A stretch of 64,000 nucleotides of DNA from assembly GCA_022495995.1 (NCBI GenBank), contig JAFEMH010001234.1, positions 372,001-436,000 of the forward strand. The letters run 5' to 3'. Each line of letters begins with the position of its first letter. The stretch's first letter is position 1. Of this stretch, positions 46,142 to 55,975 are shown piece by piece. The notes beneath the pieces are model-generated. The model ran no database searches, was not told the DNA's origin, and saw only the letters and a list, made by a program, of their open reading frames with translations. The stretch comes from Adenophora triphylla var. japonica (lineage: Eukaryota > Streptophyta > Magnoliopsida > Asterales > Campanulaceae). Position numbers and translations under genes: made by a program.

Positions 46142-47124
46142 TTTAATCATGATTAGGTTAAAATTGGCATGTTAGATATAATTGGATTATATGCTTTAAC
46201 ATGATATATGATATAGATTGATGATTTTATGTGTATTGTTTGTGAAACAATTATATGCGATATAACATGATTATGATTGATAGATGATTGATGTAATTAA
46301 TCTTCTACATGGGTTATTGATCTTTTTAATTTGATTAATTAGATTAGTAAATTCTCAAATTGAAACAAATTTTTTGTTTAGGATTTGATGTTCATATTTA
46401 ATTTGATTAATATGATTATTTGAATCCTTAAATTTTGAGAATTGAATAATTATGTAATTAATAAAGGTTATTTGTTGCATGATTATTTGTATAATCCTAA
46501 AGTATGATATTATGTGAAATCCCATATTCATGGTTTTGTACACATAAGTTTCATATACAATCATGCGATGTTTGTTGCTATATAGAAAAACCTTCTTATA
46601 TGTTTAAGTTTTATGCCACCCCTTGATTAGAACACTTGTGAAATATTCGGGTATTTTGATGTAGTTTCGACTCAGTTTGGTGCATCATTATATCTTAATA
46701 TGGATCAAGATGAGATAGCGGTTGATGTAGTTTCGACTCAGTTTGGTGCATTGTTATGTGTCTCATACGTTTGAAAAAGGTTGAACTTAATTGGTGCTTT
46801 CAAAAAAGTTTTGACCCAAGGCATAAATGAGATTAAAACATGTGTTGACATAAGATGTCCAGAATCTCATAAAAGCTCTAAGAGTCATATATGATATGAT
46901 TGATAAGTGTTATCTACCTAAATAGCTTGATTTCGGGCATTGACTCAGTTAAACCAAAATCAAGTGAAATATGGATCTTAGCCCATTATAATTATATGAT
47001 ACATGCTTGTATTTGAAGGTGTATAATTTAATGGAAGTATTTGTGAAATACATTATTTGTCTCTTAGATGGTAAATGTTTTGATACTTATATGTGCTCAT
47101 ATTGTTTGCATGACTTATTGTAGA
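46142..47124 (+). other. Leader of the copia element
   Basis: AT-rich untranslated region of about 1 kb. The phrase GATGTAGTTTCGACTCAGTT followed by TGGTGCA occurs twice, at about 46659 and 46723. No coding sequence recognised. Confidence 0.6.
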
Positions 47125-47250
47125 ATGGCATCTCACAATAATCAACCATTGTCGCTGCGATCCGTCCTTGAGAAGGACAAGTTCGAAGAGAACGGTACAA
47201 ACTATTCTGATTGGATCAGAAGCTTAAGAAACATGTTAATTAATTGCTAA
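47125..47250 (+). pseudogene. Copia gag, first 41 residues only
   Basis: MASHNNQPLSLRSVLEKDKF followed by NGTNYSDWIRSLRNML is the start of a Ty1/copia gag (the LRSVLEKDKL..NY.DW.RNLR pattern). It stops at TAA 47248-47250 and nothing of the remaining polyprotein follows, so the element was truncated here. Confidence 0.85.
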
Positions 47251-47286
47251 TTGCGCTGTTACCTTGTTTTTACTTGTGACAGTATA

Positions 47287-47545
47287 ACACCAGTGAAGAG
47301 AAAATAGACACTGCACAAATATGGCTATGATGTTTGAGATCCTTAGAGAGAAGAGGACAGTGAAACTAGAAAAGCTCTTATTAAACAGAAAATCCTTTAC
47401 TCAAACAGTCGAGAACTTGTTTGCTCTATCTTTCTTAGTAAAAAATGGACGGGTTTTGATAGCTGTGGATGAGAAAGGCTCTCATCTTGTTCGTAAGATA
47501 AACTATTGTTTTGATAGCTGTAGATGAGAAAGACTCTCATCTTGT
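47287..47545 (+). pseudogene. NSE4: Fragment of an NSE4 gene (SMC5/6 complex subunit)
   Basis: The frame contains MMFEILREKRTVKLEKLLL and NRKSFTQTVENLFALSFLV followed by KNGR, which I recognise as the C-terminal kleisin (winged-helix) region of plant NSE4, the non-SMC element 4 that bridges SMC5 and SMC6 in DNA repair. About 65 residues are preserved. It then contains a 41-base tandem duplication (about 47452-47492 and 47501-47541, TTTTGATAGCTGT(G/A)GATGAG) and ends. No other NSE4 exon is visible on either side. It is a pseudogene fragment, most likely captured by a transposon; the neighbouring CACTA remnant is the best candidate. Confidence 0.85.
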
Positions 47546-47599
47546 CCGAAGCTAGGTATTCCACTGCCCCTAAATTTTCTACTTTATGATCATGTTACC

Positions 47600-47875
47600 T
47601 CTTCCTCTAATTCAAATCTCTTTTGCACCAATACAGTGTCATCAATAAACCCCCATATTTTTACCTCAATCAGCAAACTCAAATACCAGCCCATTTTAGT
47701 CCGACTATTTCATACTACGTACCAAATCACTAGATCAACAACCCATTCTCATATTATCCTAATCAAAGTCACCCAAATATACAAGGAGACACTATCAATT
47801 CCAAGATGTTAACCACCAACCACAATACCCTATAAATCCAAGCATCAATTATCAAGAAACACAAACCGGTTGAGG
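47600..47875 (+). pseudogene. Asn/Pro/Gln-rich coding remnant of unknown origin
   Basis: One frame reads PYFYLNQQTQIPAHFSPTIS and, after a stop, INNPFSYYPNQSHPNIQGDT; with a one-base shift it continues VNHQPQYPINPSINYQETQT to a stop near 47870. The low-complexity N/P/Q/Y composition in a consistent frame suggests former protein-coding DNA. I do not recognise the gene. It lies directly behind the NSE4 fragment and may be another captured piece. Confidence 0.4.
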
Positions 47876-48529
47876 CGATTGCGAGGTGGGGATGGCTAGG
47901 AGGGATGTGAGAGAGAGAGATTAAAAACCAGTTGAGGCGATTAACCGAAGGAGGAGCTGTGATTTTTCCGATCGGTGTGTGAGTGAGGACGGTGGAGAGG
48001 GTGGACGACACAGCTTCGTGTGGCAGTGTGGAGAGGGTGGATGGCGACAGGTGTGACCGTGAGGGAAGAGAGAGAGATGAGAGATCGTAGTATAAGGAGA
48101 GAGAGAGTTTAGGTCGTAAACGATTTTGGGGAGAGGTAATTTGTATTTATATTTAACCTCAGCGACGAAACTATTCCAAGATATAAATTTCAGCGGCGGA
48201 ATTGAATTTCGTCGGTAGAATTAACTATCACCGACGGAATTCCGCCGCTAGTTATTACGAAATTTCGGGGATTGATGACTTGGCTCTGTGCACCGACGGA
48301 AATGGTATTTCGCAGGTGGTAATTTTATTTTAATTAATATCAGTATTTTTATTTATATAAAACATGAAAATTATTTTAAATAAAATACAACAAATTACTT
48401 TCAAAAAAATAAATATAAGTCAATGAATATTATTTTTGAAAAATAAATAAATCATAAATTAAAATAAAATAAAAATAGAGCTAAACAAATTTAAAAAATT
48501 AAATTAACACCGACGAAATTATTCCGCCG

Positions 48530-49035
48530 CTATTACCACCACCACCACCTCCACCACTACCACTTCTACCACTACTACCACCACGTACTACCACTACTAC
48601 CACCACTACCAGTCTACCACCACCACTACCACTATCACTACCACCATTACTACTACCACCACTACTACCACTATCACTACTACTACCACTACCACTACTA
48701 ACACTACTACCACCACCACTATCACTATCACTACTACCACCACTACCACCACTACTACTGCTACTACCGCTACTACCACTATTACTACCACTACTATTAT
48801 CACTATCACCACTAACACCACCACTACTACCACTACTACCACCACTACTACCACTACCACCACTACCACCACTACTATTACCACCACTACTACCACTACT
48901 ACCGCTACTACTACTACCACTACCACCATTACTACTATCACCACTACTATTATACTACTACCACTACTATTACTACTACCAACACTACTACCACTATCAC
49001 TACCACCACTACCACTATCGCTATCACCACCACCA
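48530..49035. repeat. Triplet-based array (CTACCA/CCACTA)n
   Basis: About 500 bases of CCACTA, CTACTA, CCACCA and CTATCA triplets with hardly any interruption. One minus-strand frame through it reads almost only Val and Ile, which is an artefact of the repeat. Confidence 0.95.
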
Positions 49036-49116
49036 ATAGCATTTACTTCTAACAATTTTTGAATAAAAAAGTTAAGTTTTTATATAACTTATTGTAAAAA
49101 ATTATATACCTCTATA

Positions 49117-49336
49117 TCCTAACCCTAAACCCTAAATCCTAAATCTCAAATCTCATATACTTATATCCCAACCCCTAAACCCTAAATCATATACTTATAC
49201 CCCTAAACCCTAAACTCTAAACCCTAACCCTTAACTCTAACCCCTAAACCCTAAATTTCAAATCTCATATACTTATACCCCAACCCCTAAACTCTAAATC
49301 ATATACTTATAGCCCGAACCCTAAACCCTAAACAAA
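49117..49336. repeat. Degenerate telomere-like repeats (CCCTAAA)n
   Basis: Many copies of CCCTAAA and near variants (CCCTAAATCC, CCCTAACCC) mixed with two repeats of CATATACTTATA. Too short and mixed to be a true telomere; it lies inside a CACTA element. Confidence 0.85.
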
Positions 49337-49467
49337 TGAGAGTATGTAGAAGAAAAGAGGAACGGAGTACCCTATATTTATTTATTATTATTATTTATTT
49401 TTTATTCACTAGGAAATAATATTTTAGACTTTGTTAATTAGTGGTTTTTTTTTTACAAAAAGGTATA

Positions 49468-49744
49468 CTCCCTCCGTCCCAATAGTAGCTTCCCATTTTG
49501 CCATTTTGGGTGTCCCGTTAATAACTTCCACTTTCCTTTTTTGGCAAAGGAATCTTTACTATTCCCTCCACTCATTCTCTCTCCTACATTATTTTAATAC
49601 TCACAACACCATTATAATTTACTATTCCCTCCACTCATTCTCTCTCCTATTTTCAAATTACACTCACAACATTTTTTTTCCCATCCATTTTATTAATTTG
49701 CGTGCAAGGCAAAAAACGGGCAGCTTCTATTGGGACGGAGGGAG
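49468..49744. mobile_element. Stowaway-type MITE (Tc1/mariner), complete
   Basis: Terminal inverted repeats CTCCCTCCGTCCCAATAG and CTATTGGGACGGAGGGAG with a TA on each side, 277 bp, no coding capacity. The flanks contain a repeated CACTA-internal segment (ACTAGGAAATAATATTTTA at about 49410 and 49842), so it inserted into the CACTA element. Confidence 0.93.
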
Positions 49745-49904
49745 TATAATAAAAGATAGAAAAAAACTAAATAAATGAAAGTATATATATAGAAAAAAGA
49801 AGGGATGTACTACCCTATATTTATTTTTTTTATTTTTTATTGACTAGGAAATAATATTTTATATTTTGTTAATTAGTGATTTTTTTAAAAAAAAATTAAA
49901 AATT

Positions 49905-50300
49905 AAATTAAATTATCACCGACGGAATTATTACATCGCTGAATAATTAAAGAAATTAAAAATTAAATTAAATTATCACCAACGAAATTATTCCGTCGCT
50001 GAATAATTAAAAAAATAAAAATTAAATTAAATTATCGCCGACGAAATTATTCTGTCGCTAATAATTTAAAAAAAATTAAAAACAAAATTAAATTATCACC
50101 GATGGAATAATTCTGTCGCTGATGTATTAAAAGAAATTAAAAACAAAATTATATTATCAGTGACAGAATTATTCCGTCGGTGATAAGTTTTTTAAAAAAT
50201 TAAATTAACACCGACGGAATTATTCCGCCGCTGATAAATTAAAAAAAAATTAAAAATATTAAATTAACACCGACTGATTAATTTCGCCGCTGATAAAAGA
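49905..50300. repeat. CACTA subterminal repeats, about 60 bp unit
   Basis: Six to seven units of AATTAAATTATCACCGACGG followed by AATTATTCCGTCGCTG and A-rich filler. In CACTA elements such GC-flanked motifs bind the transposase. Confidence 0.85.
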
Positions 50301-50547
50301 AATAGCGACGTAAAATTTTGTCGATAAAGTCAAGACCAGTCAAACACACATTAACGACGGTATTGAAATGAATATTCGACGAATATTCGTTTTTAGCGAC
50401 GAAATCCAGCGGCTGAATTAAATTTTGTCGATAATTTCGGGGCCAAATTTATTTCGTCGCTAAAGCATCATTTCCGTCGCTATATAGTGACGGAATAATT
50501 CTGCCGCTAGTAATTTCGTCGCTAAAGACCCATTTTCTAGTAGTGTA

Positions 50548-50908
50548 AAAATGGGGAATTTATCTCATGGCTGATTTTCTGATTAGTTTGAGTAGGCTCC
50601 AAGTTCTAAAAGCCTATAATTAGTACAAGGAATCGACATCATCATTCACCAAATTCAGAAGTTGAGATTTGCAAAAGTCAAGAACACGACTCTTCAGTGT
50701 TGTCCCATGTGTTGGCTACACACTGTCCAACACCGGTGAGTTATAACATATAACTTTCATTCTCCAAGTGTTTCTGAGTGTTAGATAGGTTGTTCTTATA
50801 AAGAGTGTGTTCTAGAATAGTTGTTCCCCTATGCTTTTGATTGAAAATCATTAGGAAAGTTTTGACCTTGTATCAAAAGTTTATTATTAAGAAAGGTATT
50901 GCCCATAT
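50548..50908 (+). repeat. Direct repeat copy 2 (LTR piece between two CACTA elements)
   Basis: Partner of 42411-42775. It begins right after the end of the first CACTA element and stops at an (AT)n tract where the second CACTA element starts. Sequence after the second CACTA element (55769-55900) looks like its continuation, which supports an LTR cut twice by CACTA insertions. Confidence 0.7.
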
Positions 50909-51189
50909 ATATATATATATATATATCACTACAAGAAAACTGACAGATACCGACGGAAATTAGTGACGGAAATAAATTCGTCACTAATACCGACGGATTA
51001 GCGACAAAATAGCAACGAACTAGAGTGAAAAACAAAAAACGAAATTAGGACGAGATTACCGATGAATTTAGTGACGGATTTGCCGACGGATTTCATTTCG
51101 TCTCTAATCCATCACCATTTTGGCGCCAAAAATTTGCGCACTTTTTTACCGACGGATTTATGACGGAATGGCGACGGACATTTTTACCG

Positions 51190-51835
51190 ATGGATTTGAG
51201 TCGTTTCTAAATTATTTAAAATAATTATTAAATTTATATTTTAGGTTAGCGACGGATTAGTGACGGATTTAATTATCGACGGATTAAAATCCGTCGATAA
51301 ATTAATTACATATTATTACCGACGGATTTGAGTCGTTGCTAAATTATTTAAAATAATTATTAAATTTATATTTTAGGTCAGTGACGGATTAGTGACGGAT
51401 TTAATTACCGACGGATTAAAATCCGTCGGTAAATTAATTACATATTATTACCGACGGATTTGAGTCGTTGCTAAATTATTTAAAATAATTATTAAATTTA
51501 TATTTTAGGTTAGCGACGGATTAGTGACGGATTTAATTACCGACGGATTAAAATCCGTTGGTAAATTAATTACATATTATTACTGACGGATTTGAGTCGT
51601 TGCTAAATTATTTAAAATAATTATTAAATTTATATTTTAGGTCAGCGACGGATTGGTGACGGATTTAATTACCGACGGATTAAAATCCGTCGATAAATTA
51701 ATTACATATTATTACCGACGGATTTGAGTCGTTGCTAAATTATTTAAAATAATTATTAAATTTATATTTTAGGTTACCGACGGATTAGTGACGGATTTGA
51801 TTACGGACGAATTATAATAGAAGAGGGACGGACAA
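51190..51835. repeat. Tandem repeat of about 118 bp, left subterminal region
   Basis: Five units, each with GACGGATTTGAGTCGTTGCT, AAATAATTATTAAATTTATA and CCGACGGATTAAAATCCGTC; the last is itself palindromic. They form part of the CACTA subterminal region. Confidence 0.9.
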
Positions 51836-52760
51836 TAGCATATATACTTTTTTAATTTATTTATATTTTTTTAGATAAATAAAACTATTTGAGATGTTGG
51901 TTAGTAGTGATTTTTTTTATAAAAAGTTATATAAAAAAGTTAAGAATTTTTAAAGAAATGAATGTATATAATAGAAAAAAGAGAGACGGACAATAACATT
52001 TACTTTTTAATTTTTTTTAATTTTTTTTTTTTGGAAAAATAAAACTATTTGAGATGTTGTTTAGTAGTGAATTTTTTTTTACAAAAATTTATATAAAAAA
52101 AGTTAAGAATTTTTAAAGAAATAAAAGTATATAATAGAAGAGGGACAGACAATAACATATATACTTTTTTAATTTTTTATATTTTCTTGGATAAATAAAA
52201 TTATTTGAGATGTCGGTTAGTAGTGGATTTTTTTTCAAAAAAAAAAAACTTTACATTTATAAATAAAAAATTAAAGAATTTTACCCGTCCCTGATTTCTT
52301 TATTATACTTTCATTTGTTTATTTTTTTTCTAACTTTTTTATATAACTTTTTGAAAAACAAATACCAAAAAATGTCCAAAATATTTATTTATATTCATAA
52401 AAAATAAAAAACTATACATTTATTAAAATAATTAAAAGATTTTACCCGTTCCTAATTTCTTTATTATACTTTCATTTGTTTATTTTTTTCTAACTTTTTA
52501 TATAACTTTTTGAAAAAAAAAACTTCAATACTAAAAAATGTCCAAAATATTTATTTATATTCATAAAAAAATAAAAAAATAAACTATACATTTATAAATA
52601 AAAATTAAAGAATTTTACCCGTCCCTAATTTCTTTATTATACTTTCATTTGTTTATTTTTTTTCTAACTTTTTTATATAACTTTTTGAAAAAAAATATCA
52701 ATACTAAAAAATGTCCAAAATATTTATTTATATTCATAAAAAATAAAAAAAAACTATACA
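51836..52760. repeat. Two oppositely oriented tandem arrays
   Basis: About three units containing AAGTTAT(A)TAAAAAAGTTAAG and GAGATG(T/C)(T/C)G lie at 51836-52250. At 52284, 52443 and 52616 begin three units of 159-173 bp (TTACCCGT(C/T)CCT.ATTTCTTT) that read as the reverse complement of the same family. The whole could fold as a large AT-rich hairpin. Confidence 0.7.
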
Positions 52761-52763
52761 TTT

Positions 52764-53762
52764 ATAGGATATAGGGTATAGGGTATAAAGTATAGGGTAT
52801 AGGATATAGGGTATAAAGTATAGGGTATAGGGTATAGAGTATAGGGTATAATATATAGGGAACAGGGTATATGGTATAGGGAATAGGGTATATGGTATAG
52901 GGTATAGTATATAGGGAATATGGTATATGGTATAGGGTATAGGGTATAGTATATAGGGTATAGTATATAGGGTATAGAGTATATGGTATAGGGTATAGGA
53001 TATAGGGTATAGGGTATAGAGTATAGGGTATAGGGTATAGGGTATAGGGTATAGAGTATAAGGTATAGCATATAGGGTATAGAGTATAGGGTATAGGGTA
53101 TAGGATATAGTATATAGGGTATAGGGTATAGAGTATAGGGTATAGGATATAGGGTATAGGATATAGGGTATAGGGTATAGAGTATAGGGTATAGGGTATA
53201 GTATATAGGGTATAGCATATAGGGTATAGGGTATAGTATATAGGGTATAGGGTATAGGGTATAGAGTATAGGGTATAGGGTATAGGGTATAGAGTATAGG
53301 GTATAGGGTATATGGTATAGTGTATAGGGTATAATATATAGGGTATAGAGTATAGGGTATAGGGTATAGGGTATAGAGTATAGGGTATAGGATATAGGGT
53401 ATAGGGTATAGGGTATAGAGTATAGGGTATATGGTATAGTGTATATGATATAGTGTATAGGGTATAGTATATAGGGTATAGTATATAGGGTATAGTGTAT
53501 AGAGTATAGGGTATAGCATATAGGGTATAGAGTATAGGGTATAGGGTATAGGGTATAGTATATAGGGTATAGAGTATAGGGTATGGGGTATAGGGTATAG
53601 AGTATAGGGTATAGGGTATAGGATATAGGGTATAGAGTATAGGGTATAGAGTATAGGGTATAGGATATAGGGTATATGATATAGGGTATAGGGTATAGAG
53701 TATAGGGTATAGGGTATAGGATATAGGATATAGGGTATAGAGTATAGGGTATATGGTATAGA
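52764..53762. repeat. TATAGGG heptamer array (telomere-repeat variant), about 1 kb
   Basis: Roughly 140 units of TATAGGG with variants TATAGAG, TATAGGA, TATAGTA and TATATGG. The unit differs from the plant telomere repeat TTTAGGG by one base. Because seven codons fit three units, all three minus-strand frames stay open and give 260-350 residue Tyr/Pro/Ile/Leu repeats; these are not genes. Confidence 0.97.
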
Positions 53763-54250
53763 GATACATGTTTTAAGTATTTTTTATATATTATTATCAT
53801 AATTTTTATTTATGATATATTATTCAATTATTTTTTATTATCTCTCAATAATATTAGTAAATATTCTTCTTCTTGATATTATTATTAAATATTATTATTT
53901 ATTTAATTATTATTATGATAAAATATTATTTTATATTTATAATTTTTTTTGAAAGACAAATTATTATTATTGTTGTTTATTATTTTAAATAATTATTATA
54001 ATCATCAAGAAAACATGCATATTATTATTATGATATATTGTTATTTATTATTTAATTATTATTATTAGATACTATTATTTTATATTTTAAATTATTTTTA
54101 TATTAATAATTATTTTTATTAATTATTATGGTCATTAAGGGATTTTTGTGATAAACAAATAAATATAAGAGGTGGCAATAAATCATTGGAATATATATAT
54201 GCACATGGATCACTACCCCAAGCAACATCTTCACCATTAAATACATCAAA
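53763..54250. other. AT-rich interior of the CACTA element
   Basis: Mostly TTATTATTATT-type sequence; nothing recognisable. Confidence 0.6.
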
Positions 54251-54329
54251 TATAAATGAATCCAATGGTTCAAATTCATCCAACAAAAAACACAAATACA
54301 CTTTCTTTGATTGGCTCCCCTTATTTCAC

Positions 54330-54723
54330 ATACATCCAATGGTCCAAATTCAACTTTAACAAAACTTTACCACATTATTTTCTCTCTCTATTCTTTTCTC
54401 TCTCTATTATTTTCTCTCTTTCTCCCTTCATTTCTATCTCTGTTTGCCGTTCTTTTTCCCTTTCTATATCTCATCCCGTTTCTCTCTCGCTCTCCCAAAT
54501 TCAAATCGCAGCCATGCAAGAAGATTGTAGTCGACATCCAAAATCACCCACCCTTTCTCCTTCCCATTACTCTCTTCTCCTCCATCTTCAATCTTGGTGT
54601 CAGGCCCTCACTCCCTCCTCTTCCATCTTGAAGTTCTCCGACCATAACTCCCCTCCTCAATCCACTCTTCCGGCCATCTTGCGGTCCTCAAGCAATGAAA
54701 ATTTGGTGAAATTGAAACCCTAG
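54330..54723 (+). other. CT-rich leader-like segment with short open frame, possible captured gene start
   Basis: A run of TCTCTCTCT tracts (54378-54500), as in plant 5' untranslated regions, is followed by an ATG at 54514 opening MQEDCSRHPKSPTLSPSHYS and about 50 more Ser/Leu/Pro-rich residues to a stop near 54723. I recognise no domain. It could be a captured promoter and first exon; equally it could be random. Confidence 0.3.
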
Positions 54724-55354
54724 CAAAAAACGAAGAAAAAAAAAAGACAGGGCATGAATTGGCTAGAAATCGTGAGATGGTACTTGGTAATGGCTGATAA
54801 TCTGTGCAAGAAACATAATCCACTACTCCTAATTGTTTTCGAAATTCGCAAAATCTACTACCCAATCGAAAGGCACAAAGCATTGAGGAATTTTATTTTT
54901 CATTTTTTCAATTATTGATGTTGGGGTTTGATGGTGTTGGTTTAACAAGAGTGACTAAGAAGGGCACGAATCGAAGATGTAGAAATCACAATTTTAATAT
55001 GGTGAGTTCTTTGATACCATTTCCAAAACCAACAACCAGAGTAATTTTTTGAGGGATTGATGGTGGTTACTGGTGGTTATTGGTAGTGGAAATTTGTGAG
55101 GACCTGATCCGAATTTTTAAAAGTTGAAGGATCAAAGTTGAAATGAAAGATTTGTAAGAATTGATTTGAGTATAAAAGAAGTTTAGGGGAGCAAAGTGCA
55201 ACTATGAAATATTAAGGACTGATTTAAGATTAATTAACGTTAAGGTACTGATTTGAGAATAAAAAAAGTTAAGGGACTTATTAAAATATATATATATATA
55301 ATATTAATATATTTTTTAAATTTATATATATAATATTGTTAATATAAAATGCAA
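54724..55354. other. Unassigned interior of the CACTA element
   Basis: Contains several near-repeats of TTGATTTGAG(T/A)ATAAAA and TTAAGG(G)ACT between 55140 and 55280 and an AT microsatellite near 55290. No gene recognised. Confidence 0.5.
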
Positions 55355-55768
55355 ATTTAGCGACGGAAATATTTGTCGGGAAAGCCCTCAATAATTTGGC
55401 ATATAAAAAAAAGATATTGATTTTTTTTAATAAATAATAGCAACGGAATGATCCGTCGCTAATCCGTCACTAAATTAGTCCAAAAAATAAAACGACCATT
55501 TAAATAGCGACGGAAAATTCGTCGGCATAATTCTTAAAATTGATCGATTATTTTACGAAATTACCAACGGATTTTAAAACAATAGCGACGGAAAAATCCG
55601 TCGCTAAAGCTGATTGAGATTCGTCGGTAATCCGTCAAAAGATTTACCGACGAGCGTTTTACCAACGGAATTTTTCCGTCGGGAATCCGTCACTAAATGA
55701 ATTTAGTGACGGATTTTTGGTATTTAGTGACGGATTTTTCCGTCGATAACTGCCATTTTTCTCTTGTG
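55355..55768. repeat. Right subterminal repeats of the CACTA element
   Basis: Multiple GCGACGGAAA, CCGTCGCTAA and TTTAGTGACGGATTTTT motifs in both orientations ending at the terminus. Confidence 0.85.
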
Positions 55769-55970
55769 TTTCGTTTATTATTTCCACTGCCTTTAATTAT
55801 CTCAATTATTCTATTTTTGAATTGGTGTTAGTTTTTTTGTTCTTAGTGTTGCCAAAACTATTAACAATACTTGTGAGTTTTTCTCACTTATCTAAGTCAC
55901 TGACAATTTCTCACATACACTGACACTATTTACACTGATCTGACACTCTTTAAACTGACAATTGGTTACA
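55769..55970 (+). repeat. Continuation of the interrupted LTR and CACTGACA-type minisatellite
   Basis: TTTCCACTGCCTTTAATTAT and TTGAATTGGTGTTAG resemble a copia-like LTR end. From about 55900, phrases such as CACTGACACT and TTTACACTGAT repeat irregularly. The same minisatellite resumes at 63470-63640 on the far side of the Tat-like element. Confidence 0.55.
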
Positions 55971-55975
55971 CTAAC

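Larger units (their letters stand above)
47876..50545. mobile_element. CACTA (En/Spm-type) element remnant, right end preserved
   Basis: The right end TTTTCTAGTAGTG at 50533-50545 is the inverted complement of CACTACTAGAAAA, a standard CACTA terminus. Subterminal repeats built from CCGACGGAATT and CGTCGCTG fill 49905-50545, and related ones lie at 48160-48320. No transposase is present. The left terminus was not found; the element may start left of the NSE4 fragment or be truncated. The interior has a triplet array, telomere-like repeats and a MITE. Confidence 0.7.
50927..55768. mobile_element. CACTA element, complete, non-autonomous
   Basis: The left end is CACTACAAGAAAACTGACAG at 50927. 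The right end reads TGCCATTTTTCTCTTGTG to 55768, whose complement CACAAGAGAAAAATGGCA is a decayed version of the left end. GACGGATT and CCGTCG motifs fill both subterminal zones. Length 4.84 kb, no transposase. It inserted in an (AT)n tract inside the LTR repeat. It shares internal sequence with the CACTA remnant to its left, so they belong to one family. Confidence 0.85.

Noticed and set aside
47700..47740. CACTAGATCAAC as left terminus of the first CACTA element
   Set aside because: It matches the right terminus only over the first five bases and lacks adjacent subterminal repeats.
48606..49055. Minus-strand open frame of almost pure Val
   Set aside because: Translation of a CTA/CCA triplet microsatellite.
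52734..53800. Three overlapping minus-strand open frames of 261-348 residues rich in Tyr, Pro, Ile and Leu
   Set aside because: They are produced by the TATAGGG heptamer array, which has no stop in any minus frame; all three frames being open together shows it is not a gene.
54608..54883. 91-residue minus-strand frame in the CACTA element
   Set aside because: No recognisable domain, and it overlaps a CT-rich leader-like segment on the other strand; not enough to call a gene.
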